Of a stretch of 64,000 bases of DNA, positions 23,150-34,706 are shown in pieces; the stretch's first letter is position 1, and each line of letters opens with the position of its first letter. The DNA comes from Sarcophilus harrisii (taxonomy: Eukaryota > Chordata > Mammalia > Dasyuromorphia > Dasyuridae), in assembly GCF_902635505.1 (NCBI RefSeq), contig NC_045428.1, positions 226,998,107-227,062,106 of the forward strand, given 5' to 3'. Under the pieces are notes generated by a model. The model was not told where the DNA came from, made no database searches, and saw nothing but the letters and a program-made list of their open reading frames with translations. The position numbers and the translations under genes are program-made.

Positions 23150-23530
23150 TACCATTTATTTATTCTTCTCATTTATGTTGTTATGGTTTCTGCATAAATA
23201 TATTATTTTCCTGGTTTTGGTTATTTCACTTTTCATCATTTCTCTAAGTTTTTCTATACTCATTTGTGGCTTTTAATATACTGTAATATTCCATTGAATT
23301 CTTGTCATTTTAAAAAAATCTATTCTCCAACTGATGAGCATCTGCTTCCTTTCCTTTCCCATAAAATATTTTGGCCTATATAGGGCCAATATTTTTGGTC
23401 AATGACTTCCTTGGTAATATGCCCAGCTATGGAATCTCTGGGTCAAAGGCTATTAACATTTTAGCCACTTTATTTGCACAATTCCAAATTGCTTCCAGAA
23501 TGGTTCCAATATGCACTAAACCATTTTCTT
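23150..23530 (-). mobile_element. Old L1 ORF2 relic, minus strand
   Basis: The words 'ggttttggttatttcacttt', 'aactgatgagcatctgcttc', 'gtaatatgcccagctatgg' and 'caattccaaattgcttccag' are antisense of the L1 ORF2 C-terminal part, in the correct order. Confidence 0.55.
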
Positions 23531-24285
23531 AATTATATTTCTTTAACTCTCTTTCACCATTACACAAGATTGTACTATAATTCAAACTATCCTTTAAGTG
23601 ACTAAAAAGTACCTAATTGATTATTTATGATTTGGTTTTTTTTTGGTTACATTAAAAAACCCAAACAAACACAGAACATATATTTATTTAAATATTGAAG
23701 AGTATAGGGGAGACATTCAAGAGTATAGAGGAGAGGGGTAAAAAAGGGCCAAAGGACCAGTCCAACATCAAGAGAAAAACATGAGGCATGAGAATTCCAA
23801 GAAAGGAATTCAAGAAATTAGGCAAAAACAAAGATAAAACTCTTGTTTACTGCCAGAGCTTTCCTCAATTCCTTCCTTCCTCAAAGTTTCTCCTCTGGGT
23901 TGGGATGTAGAGAATGGCAGGGCCTTTGAAACATAGATCCCAAGGGGAAGCCTGGGCTGCGCATGTCAGAGTCTGCAATAATCCATGTATCTGGTAGGAA
24001 AGCATTTTTCCAAGGCCTCAAGAAAGGGTATATTCCTGGTTGAGAACAAAGATGCTCCTTCTGGAGCACAAATGGAAGGAGAGGTAGGAGTTCATAAACA
24101 AACATGGGTGAAATTCACACAGTAGCTTAATAGAAATGACAAAAAAAATCTAGACAACAAAGAGGATTTTACTCATTTCGTCCTACTGAATTGCAGGATT
24201 TCTGATGAACCACAGATTGTTTACCAAGATGGATGTTTATAATATAATGTTTATAAAACTTAGTTTAATCTAACATACATTTATG
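23531..24285. other. No gene recognised
   Basis: A 74-codon open frame on the minus strand (24105-23881) has no family resemblance that I recognise and no splice-site support. Confidence 0.35.
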
Positions 24286-24289
24286 AAGT

Positions 24290-24560
24290 ACCTGAGGTAG
24301 CTGGTGGTACAATGAATAGAGCAGCTAGGTCTGGAATCAGGAAGACCTGAGTTCAAATTTAACCTCTTATACTTAATAGCTGTGTGGGACTGTAAATAAG
24401 TCATTTAACCTCTGTCTGCCCCAGTTTCCACAATTGTAAAATAGGAATAATAATAGCACCAACCTCAATGGGTGGTTGTAATTGTTGTTCAAGTGAGATG
24501 AATTTAAAAATTTTAAAAATCACTTAGCACAGTGCTGCCTAAAGAGTAGGTGCTATCTAA
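24290..24560 (+). mobile_element. MIR-type CORE-SINE, near full length
   Basis: The order is 'ctggtggtacaatgaataga', 'gaatcaggaagacctgagtt', 'aatagctgtgtggga', 'taacctctgtctgcccc', 'aataataatagcacc' and 'cacttagcacagtgctgcct'. This covers the head, core and L2-like tail. Confidence 0.7.
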
Positions 24561-24639
24561 ATGCTTTTTCTCCCCCCTCCCTCTTTTATATACAAGGATC
24601 CTGTGAGTTGTCAAAGATACAGACTCAGCTTTCTCTATC

Positions 24640-24850
24640 TCTAATCTATATTCCACACTTGTAGCAATGATTTTTCCAGAAGTGCAGATCTCACCATTAC
24701 AGTCTCTGTTCAACAAGCTCCAGTCATTCCCTATTGCTTGCAGAATCAAATGCCAACTCAAAGCTGTTTGGCTTTTAAAGCCCTTCACAACCTGGCCCCA
24801 AAGGTCCCCTTTCCGGCATCCTTAGACATCGTTGCACTTTCCCTTGTGAG
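24640..24850 (+). mobile_element. LINE2 (CR1-clade) ORF2 C-terminal relic
   Basis: The words 'cagtcattccctattgctt', 'gcagaatcaaatgccaactc' and 'aaagcccttcacaacctggc' encode the remains of the conserved region after the reverse transcriptase in L2/CR1 elements. Confidence 0.55.
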
Positions 24851-25510
24851 AGTGGAAGTTAGAAAGCTCGGACTTGGAATCTCTTAGATACTTACTAGCT
24901 GCGTGATTAGTTGGGCAACTCACTTGAATTCTTTCAAACTTATTGTCTTTATCTAAAAATGGACTGGCTCTCGCCTGGGTGAAGCTTTTTCTTTTCTATT
25001 CCAGTTACATGTCCTTGCTGAATCTCTGCAGTTGTTTGCCCAGGTTTTGGCATAACAACCGCAGTATCCAAGGTGGCTGTGTCCTTCAGAGGGACCCAGT
25101 TTCACACTGGGGTGGGGCACATTTACCAGAAATTATTTCCCAACTCTAATCTAGGAGGAGCTAGCCCTGGCTGCCTCATGGATAAAGCTTAATTAAGTTC
25201 CTAGTCACTGAGCCATCAAAGCCACCTGCTACTTACCACCTGTTTAAGAAGTGCCTCAAGCAAGTCACTTCTGTGGGCCTCAGATTTCTCATCTGTGCAT
25301 GGCCCAGGAGGGGCGGCGGCTTCCAGGGACAGTCTGGAGAGGATCCTTTTGTTTCTAAGATTACTGACTGCTTCTAGGAATTTAAAATTCTGTAACCTAA
25401 AAACGTGAAACCAACGCAAAAACAAAGGACATTTGAAGGATTCCTTCCTTAAATCAAGGAGGCAAGGACCTATCTATCCAGGGAAGTTATTTCAGGTTAG
25501 AGATGAGTTA
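24851..25510. other. No gene recognised
   Basis: No exon or defined repeat was recognised. Confidence 0.35.
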
Positions 25511-25772
25511 AAGGCAGTTAGGTAGCATCAAGGGGAGTGGGGTGCCAGGCCTGGAATCAGGAAGACTCTCTGGATTCTAGCCTCAGACACTTACTAGCTA
25601 CTTAACTCTGGGTAAGTCATTAAAGGCTGTTTGCCTCAGTTTCCTCATCTGTAAAATGAGCTGAAGAAGAAAATGGCAAACCACTGCATTGTCTCTCTCA
25701 AGAAAACCCCAAATGGGTCTTGAAAAGTCAAAGATGACTGAAGAACAACTAAACAATAAAAAGGGCTTTATG
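25511..25772 (+). mobile_element. MAR1-type marsupial SINE
   Basis: A tRNA-like head 'ggcagttaggtagcatca', the MIR-like core ('cctggaatcaggaagac', 'cctcagtttcctcatctg') and the characteristic tail 'aaaccccaaatgggtcttga' plus 'atgactgaagaacaac' identify the marsupial MAR1 family. Confidence 0.8.
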
Positions 25773-26179
25773 TTTCTGGGGAGCTTGAATTCAAGTCTTT
25801 TTGTTCTTACAAGTCACATGAACTGGGGATAAAAGTACCTTATAAACCATAAAACTATATAAATTTTAATTATTATAAAAAGTTAGGTCCCCATCCCCAA
25901 CACCACTTCCTTGATTATTAAAACACTCAAAAAAAGAACATTACAGAGAAATCAGTATTAGAGAAATAGCATCTCTCAAATAGGCATATTAACTCACAAA
26001 ATACTAAGTTTTTTTCTTTGAAAGTATCATATAATGTGACTTAAACCCCACCTTTGTCCAAGACTTAAGCAGAAATACATTTCTGTTCTGTCTGATACAT
26101 CTGAGAGTTCAAAACAAAGTTTCCTTTATTCATTTTGTATCAAGACAAAAATGAGGGCATTTAGTAGAGAAAAGGCAAG

Positions 26180-26350
26180 GTGTGTAGTGGAAATACACCT
26201 CTTCCCTAAGAGTATAGGACCCAAGAAAGTGGAATTGAATCTCATTACTCAAACATTGGGTGACCAAGTCACTTAACTAACCTTTTTAAGCCTTAGTTTA
26301 CTGGGTCAATATGTAAAATGGGGGTGTTAATAGCTATTGTACAGCCTAGA
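26180..26350 (+). mobile_element. MIR fragment
   Basis: The words 'gggtgaccaagtcacttaac', 'ccttagtttactgggtc' and 'tgtaaaatgggggtg' follow the MIR order. Confidence 0.5.
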
Positions 26351-27899
26351 GGATAGGGATAAGAGGGGGGTATGGTTAAGCTCAAGTGGGATGTGTGGGA
26401 ACAGAACTTTGCAATCCAGCTGTTTTATTATAATGAAACAAAAGCTGCCATATGCAGTTTACTTATCGTAACCATTGGCAGAAATGATGGGCTCATCATG
26501 TGACAAGAATGAGGGATGATGGAGGAACTAAGCAGGGCTACTTTAGATATGTTGGAAGAAACAGGAAATCCTTCTGCATGTTGGATAGACACATTCCTGT
26601 TCCTCTTCCTGCCCTCCCTCCAAATGTTGATAGAATATTAGTAAGACTCACAGGATGAGTAGTCATGAATGGATTGCAAGCTGCATTGATGGAGGAAGCT
26701 CCCAAACTGATGGGATCACAGATCTTTTGAGTATGAATTCCTAGGTTTAGATATGAGTAAAGGAAAACAAGAATTAGAAATGACTGAGATTCTTTTTCTG
26801 TTGTCATCTTTGATAATAGTAACTGAATTCCATCTAACTGTTAAATCTACACCTGTAACAGTAAATTCTCATTGGTTGAGACTTAACTTTTCAGTGCCCT
26901 AAGCAGCACTCCAAGACCACAAAAATGTAGGGAAGTGCCAATCTGCTCAGCTACAGATTCCCAAAACCAACAAAATCATAGATCCAGTTCCTAACTTCCC
27001 TCTTCTCAGACTTAATCCAATGAGATTTTACCAAGTTAATACTTTTTAAATTCCTAAGTGAAAAACAATTCTAAAATTGGTAGTATATTCAGAAATGGCA
27101 CAAGTGTAGAATAAAGTTCTTTAACATAGGCATTATTAAAAACTAATTTTACTGTATAGATATAAAATCACAGAATTTTATAAATATTGACTTTCTGGAA
27201 GTCGATTTGATTGATCCCTTGCTTTTGTGTGTGTGTGGGTTTGTTTTTACAAATGAGGGAACTTGGTTATAATGGAACTTGATCAAGGTTACAATCTTGT
27301 TAGTGTTCAAGTTGGAACTGGAATTCAGAACAGGACAAGGTAGTCATAAGCTTAAAGTTGGAAAAGATTCTAGATAGAGATCATCTCCCCTAACCATCTC
27401 TCCTGTCCCCAGTGCAGAATTTTTCCTATTTTTACACCACCTTTGAAAATGCTCCCAGAGAAACAGACTTTCAAACAGGGATGCGATTTTATGAGAATTA
27501 TAAAGAATTCTGGTAGAAATTGTTTATTGTTACCATATTGACATAAACAGATCTTTATTGTGTAAAGCATTTTTTTCTTTTGAAAAATTCTAAAAAATTC
27601 ATGTAGGATTAGAAGTGGAAGGTAGAAAGAATATGAATCATTAAAGACAACCTTAAGAAAATGGTTTCCTGGACCAAGAAAAAGAACATCACTTTTTGGG
27701 CTCAAGATAGCCCAACATCTCCTCTGCAAATGAGTTAAGGACTAAAAGGCTATCTGAAAATTGGTATTTTTCAACAGGGCTTGAATTTTTAAATGCCCAT
27801 TCTTGGAGGAATTTGAAGACAAAGCACACAAGATCCAGGGGATGAGGCTACTTGTCATGAAACTCTTGTTTAAATTCCTTAATTTAGAAACTGAGGTCT
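26351..27899. other. No gene recognised
   Basis: An open frame of 119 codons on the minus strand (27729-27370) is not recognised and has no exon-like borders. Confidence 0.35.
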
Positions 27900-28070
27900 G
27901 ATCAAACAATAAGCATTTAATTACCTACCATGTTGTCAGGCACTATGCTAAGCACTGGGGATACAAAGTCAAAAGTAAAAGTCCCTGCCCTCAAGGAGCT
28001 TACAGTTTATCAGAGGAGACAACATGTATATAACTGTATATGTAACATAAAATAAATACAAGGTAAATTT
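27900..28070 (+). mobile_element. L2-like relic
   Basis: 'ggcactatgctaagcactgg', 'ggatacaaagtcaaaa' and 'ctgccctcaaggagcttac' form a phrase shared with 29083-29190, 49190-49350 and 57215-57360. Confidence 0.55.
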
Positions 28071-29082
28071 TTTTGGAGGGAGAACACTAACAGCTGAGGG
28101 AATGGAAGCTCAGGAAACACTATGTTGAGGGTAGTGCTTGATCAGTTTGGAAGTGCATTTCCAGCAGATAACCAGCCAGCACAAATGTGTGGCTGGAGAT
28201 AACAGATGAATGGTATGTTTGGGGTACAGCAAGATGGGAAGTCTGGCTGAATTGTAAAGTGCAGGATCTCATTTGGTCCTCAACGACAGCCCCAAGGATA
28301 AAGAGATATAAACACTACTATCCAAACAGTTAAGTGCAAGCCATGGGAGCTGACTAGGTCCTTTTTTAAGTGACAGAGTGCAAGTCTGAGTCTGAGATAG
28401 AATGATGGGGTACCACGCATAACTATGGGCATGATAGGGAAGATAAAGCAGGAACAGACCGAGAAGACCTCAGACAGGTGGGAAAACCAAGAGAACCATG
28501 TGCTCAACAGCCAGCATTGAGTACTGAGAAAAGAGCTTGTCTAAAGGTCTAACTACTTCTATACTCAGGATCATATGCATATAATGGATAGTCACTCTTT
28601 ATACACATCAAGATCTCAAATAGGCATCTATTTACTGTTGCTCCTCAATCCTAATCTCTTTCAAATATCTGTATTTTCATTTGTAACTCAATAGAATGAC
28701 ATTTGATCTTTAATCCTTCTGTACCATCTAAAAATTTCCATTTTAATTGAGGTTATCCACATCTCCCTAATCTCCACCTAATGCTGACAAGTTACACAAG
28801 TATGGCTTAAAGTACATGAAATTTATTTCCGAAGGCTCAGTCAGCTATGCATCTAACTACTCTTCCAATGACTCATATTAAAGCTATCTGGACATGCAGG
28901 ATTCCAAAAAGATATTGGAAACATACTAAAACTTCATGGGAGACAAAATGACATAAAGGCTACAGGTCAGCCTTAATCACATTGTTAACACATACTAACT
29001 ATAGTCATGAAGTCTCTTCTGATGAAGACTATAAACTATAGACCTGTCACTACTATCCATCACAGAAGGGGGGAGAAGGGAA
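28071..29082. other. No gene recognised
   Basis: No exon or defined repeat was recognised. Confidence 0.35.
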
Positions 29083-29190
29083 AAGCATTTATTAAGCGCC
29101 TATTATGTGCCAGGCACTGTGCTAAGTGCTTTATAGATATATCATTTCTTCAGTTAAGGGAGTTTACAGTAGGAAGAAATCAGAGATTTA
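29083..29190 (+). mobile_element. L2-like relic
   Basis: 'cctattatgtgccaggcact' and 'gtgctaagtgcttta' match the family described at 27900. Confidence 0.55.
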
Positions 29191-30748
29191 GATAAAAAAT
29201 AATTATCAGCAGTAAACAATTCTTAGAAAGTCTGACTAGGGTCATGTGCTTATTTCAAAAACAGAAGTGGGGGAAAAAAATTAAGAGATCTGCACCCCTT
29301 CTACTAGAATATTTTGGTGGACAAGAATTCAGGTGGGAGAATGTGTGGTGACCATAATAGAAAGGGAACAAACTCCTGGACTTAGAAAAAAGCAGAACTT
29401 CAGCAGTTTGGGACTGAGCGGTTTTAGGAGCTTTAAAAATCATAACACTCCACTTGCCACCATTTTTGTGTGTTTGTGGGTGTATGTTATAGAGTATTCA
29501 CTTTGTGGATATCCAAAAACATTTCTAGCAAAAAAGAAAAAAAATTTTTTTTAAAGAAACAAGGCAACTCAAATATAATGGCATAAATCACATTATAAAA
29601 CCCACTCAGAGCTAATAAAATGTCAAGTAAGGCATTCCTAAATGGATTTTGTCTGAAATAAAACCAAAGGGTAGAACAAAATTGAGACATAGCTATAATT
29701 CAATGACAGAACAGTTGCATAATTCTACAACAGAACTTGAAAAGCAATTGAATATGTATATAAGGGAAAATAATATAGTTTAAAATATTGTTAAGGCAAT
29801 AGTAGTTGGATTTTAAGAGAAATCTAACACGCAGCTGGATGTGTTAACATTTTATATTCACTGCCCTACATATTTCTGTATAATTTTTTTCCCTTTACTT
29901 CATAAAAATAAGCTGATTTTTGGGAAGTCACCAAAAGCCTTTTATCAGGTACAAATAACTATACTCTTCATGTATTTTGCTTTTTTTTTTTAAAGCTCAA
30001 TTTATTTCCTATTAACTAGCAGAGAAAAAAAAATGTGGTTATGGAATCAGTGGGCTCCAATGAGAATCTGTCTCTCAGGATAGGGCAGCGATCTGTGGTA
30101 TGATGGGGTAATCTCAGGTGTTTATTAAAAGTGTCAGGCTGAGTTCCAGGGGCAGATTTGGACTTGTTTAGAGTTGCTTCTCGAAAACTGTCAAAAACCT
30201 ACTCAATCTACAATCATACAAAATGACTGTACTTGGTCCCCAAAAACTCCTACAAGAAATGCAACATATTGCTCTAAAAAGATGTTAAAAACCAAGACAC
30301 TGAACACTATCATTTAGATTATTTTATTTCTCTTGCTGAGGTCAAATAAAGTCCCAACTAATGATGTTAAGAAATGTTAAAGAACTATTTTAAGATATTT
30401 TTTGAGAGGCAGTAGGAAAGGGCATTGAATTTGAAATCAGAGGATCTTTTCAAATCTTACCTCTTTCCATACTATGTAACTTGTTTTTTTCATTTATTAA
30501 ATTGGGGGGGGGGGGGGGGTTTGGGGCCAGATGGCCTAGTGGCCCTTAAATTGTATAAGCCTATACTATTATTGCAGGGCTGCCCTGGGCACTGCCCTTT
30601 ATTTTAGTCCAGAGACCAAAGGAGTGAAATCTCTGAGGGTTTCATTTCTTGAGCAGAATCCAATTCACTGCTCTTTGGATGGTAGCGTGCTCTTGCCAAT
30701 TTTTTTCTTTTTTTAATTTGCTGATTACCAAATAACATTACTTTTTAA
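29191..30748. other. No gene recognised; contains a 16-G run
   Basis: The stretch lies downstream of TXNDC9. A run of 16 G at 30504-30519 is the only marked feature. Lysozyme-G exons, expected here by comparison with human, were not recognised. Confidence 0.35.
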
Positions 30749-30754
30749 TTTATT
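30749..30754 (-). terminator. Candidate polyadenylation signal for TXNDC9
   Basis: TTTATT on the plus strand is AATAAA on the minus strand, about 630 bases after the TXNDC9 stop codon. Another copy lies near 30492. Which one is used cannot be decided from sequence alone. Confidence 0.3.
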
Positions 30755-31380
30755 TGTTTAAAAAAATTACAAAAGAAACCTGGAATTGTAAAATCTAATC
30801 TTTTGAATAAGGCAATATTTTCATAGTCTGGAATGGCTGACTTGTTTTCAGTTAAATTCAACTTTACCACATAGTGTTCAGGGTTGATAAACAGGCAGTT
30901 TTTAGACAGCTGATTGGGAACATCCCGGAAGTGAAAGACCCTTTATAAATGAAGAATGCAAAGTGGTGATCCTAGTCAATTCCATGAATGTAATTCTACA
31001 AAGGAAAGAATGCTATTAAAAGCTAGTCCTGGAACAGTTCCCTGTGATGCCATTTTTGAAATCAGTTAAGTGAATGGTATAAACATTTTAAATGGAGATG
31101 ACAGAAAAACTCAATTGGAAATAAATTCTAATCCTAAAAATAGAGATAATAATCCAGTCACTTTCTACTATTAATTCAAAAGAGCTGATATTTTCTTCAA
31201 CCTAAAAATGACCTCCAAACCAAAAATATTTAAGATGTTTTCCATGATTCAGTTGTATAAAACTGTGTAGAAAATGAGCAGCATGTTCAAATGTATTGAA
31301 AATAATAAGCTTTAGAAAACATTCCTAAAATTGAAGTATGCAGAAACAAAAGATGATTTACAAAGATTTATGGCAGAGCT

Positions 31381-31498
31381 TTAGTCATCATCAGAGTCAG
31401 AATCATATATTTTTCCTCGGATGGTTTTCTTTTCCAGTTTTGTGAAGTTGGTTCCAAATTTCTTTTGGCTTTGAAATGGTGGTTCCATCAAATTTCCA
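31381..31498 (-). CDS. TXNDC9: TXNDC9 exon 5 coding part and stop
   Basis: There are 118 bases after the acceptor 'taatttttag'. It completes Ser188, then codes [10 protein letters not shown] to the acidic tail and TAA (31383-31381). The 3' UTR follows downwards; its end is not fixed. Confidence 0.95.
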
Positions 31499-34400
31499 CT
31501 AAAAATTAAAGAAATATGAAAAGGAACTTTTATTTTAAGATATGAGTTAGATATGAATTATTACAAAAAATTGGTACAACTGCATCTTTAGTAAAATTCA
31601 CAAAGTACAGTGGAATTCCTTCAATAACCTAGAGACACAGGATGTTTAGTCCTGTAACAAAGATCTTACAGATTCACAATTTAATAGTTTTAATATGGTT
31701 TTATACTGTGTGCTGAGGAGTGAGATCGTTCTATAACAAGCTGTATTGTGAATTTTTTTTAAAGCCGATTTGTTTTGTACTTTTTGTAGTAGATGTCATT
31801 GTACTGGTAAATATCTACGTATCAAGCTGTGCAATTAAATTTAGTTGCAGAATAAATATGAAATTATAATTGTAAAAAAGAAAATATTAATCTTATCCTT
31901 TTTCCCATTAGGAAACTAAATCTGTGCAATTAAATTTACTTATAGAGTAAATGTGAATTTAAAATTCTAATAAAGAAAACATTAATTTTATCCTTATTCC
32001 ATTACAAAACTGAATGAACAACCATTTTTAACTTTATACAAAATGAGGAGGTAAAAAATGTACTTTCTGCTTTATGATAACAAATGATCCATAAAGGCAA
32101 GAAAGAATTCACACTCTTCTCTATATAGTTAGTTATCTTACTATCTATTAGTAAGTAGTAACCTGAGTACTGAGGAAACACTTGCCTAATGTACCTTTGG
32201 ACAGTTTGATCAGGTTATTTCCTTTCCTTAATTTCAATACTATTCTATTTATTTACAACATATATTACCAGAACTATCCAAAATCCTTAAAAAAAAAATT
32301 TCTGAGAATCTGAAGAATTTTAGTATTGGAAACTTTCTTAAGAAATTGAATATATTAACTAGATGGTGTAGTGGATAAAGCACCAGCCCTGAAGTCAGGA
32401 GGACCTGAGTTCAAATCTGACTTCAGACACTTAACACTTCCCAGCTGTGTGATCCTGGGCAAGTCTCTTAACCCCAAGTGCCTGAGCACCACCTTCCCCC
32501 CACCAAAAAAGGGAAGTTCAATGTATCCTGGCATGTGGTAAATTGAAATTATCTTTTTTTTTTTTTTAAAAGGAAAATAACACTTTTTTCTCAGATTGTG
32601 AATTACAGAAGAGTAAGACTGAATAAATTTCAGGTTCAACAGTTAAAGTTATAAAGTTGAGGCTTTGCAATAAAATATTTTTCTTGAAGAAGTAGATTCT
32701 CTTTTTCTCTATTAAAAAAACCATCTTGTGTGATGAATGAGAATAAATGACAAAGAGTTTTCTAACTTATGTAGCAAATATGCACCAGGAACTTTGCTTC
32801 TTGAGGGACCAGGAACAGAAATAGTGACATATCAATCTCAAACATTTTCCTGCTGCTATTGTTGTAGACAAGGCAAGGGACTTAAAAGTTGATGTGACAT
32901 ATTATGACTTATACAAAGAGATAAGTTCTTTTTTGTTTGAAAAAGTGGGTGTCTCAGAACTGGTTTTGAAATCAGTTAAGAAAGAAGCTAAGAATTAGAA
33001 TAATTTAGAAATGGCATTAAGCATCAAAGTTGAAAGTTTGCCAAAATTTAATTTTATCCATAAACATTACTTTATTATTTTGGCTTAATTTAATCTATCT
33101 GCATCATTCCTTAGGCATTCTTCTGCTTATTTTGTTAAGTGTGGCTTTACAAAATATACTTTTCTTTTTAGAAAGATTTGTACTTTTTACAACCTGAGTG
33201 AAGCCCCAGTTTCCTCTGTCCAAATAATCCTAAATCATAAAATACAACCTAAAAACATAAAGCAAAAAAATAAACAAAGGCATAAATGAGCCATTTAAAA
33301 AAGTTACCTGTAATTAATAATATCAGAACAACCGAGTCTCCATTCTAAAGTTTCTGTAGTGAAGTCATCTGTATTGCCTAGATCAGTAAAACCTACTACA
33401 TAATCTTGCGTTTTTCCATCTTTCACCAGAGCTAAGGTGGGAATAACTTTGATGCGCAGTCTTTCACACAAGAAAGGTGCTTTTTCCACATTTAGCTTCA
33501 GGAACTTGGTCTCCAAATGTTTCTTGGACAATATGGCCAAATGTTTATCTAGTATTTTACATCTGTAAAGCCAAATATATATGAAAATTAAAAAATGAAA
33601 TACACCAAATACTTTTGATATAAAGGAGAGTTAGCAACAGTGATTGGAGAATGTGAGGACTTTATTGGAGGTCCATTTTATTTCTATTTCATAAGTCTTT
33701 GCAGTAGAAAATCCAAATATAGCATTCAAGAAATTCAAAATTCAGATTTTCCTTTAACATTTTTCAATCAATTATCACTATCCAACTCTGGCACTTAACA
33801 GGGCCAACCAAAACCAGATTGTATCCTATTAACATTTTTTCTAAATGGAGTTTTGTAAGCATTGAAGGAGTAAATAAGAATTGAAGGAGGGAGGAGCAAA
33901 GAGAGAAACTTACAGGCACCAATACTCAAGTCTACAGAAAAGAGAGTCATGAACATTTAGGACCAATTTAAAAATTTCCAAAGGAAAAAAATGATGCCAA
34001 TGAAAATCTGTATGTGATACCATGAGAATCAAGGATAATCAATATCTTTAATTAAATCAGCAAGATCATTTTAGCTCTATCCATTATCAAATGGATCTGA
34101 CAGTGTTTCTCTATAGTAGGACCTTGAAAGTGTTGATTGAAATGATGAGAACAATAATAATAGCAGCTAACATTTATATAGAGTTTAATATGTTCCAGAC
34201 ATGGTGCTAAGGTTTTACAGTTACTCTCTCATGTATTTTGACTATTGTGAGGTGAAGGTATACCAAGATAAAAAAGAAGCACTAAGTTATGTGCCTTGTC
34301 ATTGGCAAAGTATTATTCTCAATTTAGGAAGTAACTAGAAATACAGGTGGTTGTCAAGAAACATGTTTTTTAAAAAGAATCCAAATGTTTCAAAGTAGTC

Positions 34401-34662
34401 AGTACACTGCTTTTCCTGAGAGAAATAGTTGTAACCCTTTGGAATGAGATAAAATGCCTATAAGCTAGTTTTGTACATAGTTAAGTACTTTGTGAATCTT
34501 TAAAATACCAATGTTCTTGAGGCTTAGTCAGTGACATGGAGTTCATCTATGGTCCAGAAAAAGCACCTGACGTGTAAGAATCCTGGTGAATGACAAATAA
34601 TGAGATGAAAACAAAAATAAGTGTTAACCTTAATATTATTTTAACTTGAATACAGATAGAGG

Positions 34663-34706
<44 letters not shown>

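Noticed and set aside
23881-24105. 74-codon minus-strand frame considered as a possible lysozyme-G exon
   Set aside because: None of the conserved LYG words (GCYG, catalytic region, GGLSAF) is present.
27370-27729. 119-codon minus-strand open frame
   Set aside because: Not recognised, no exon borders, and composition like the flanking non-coding DNA.
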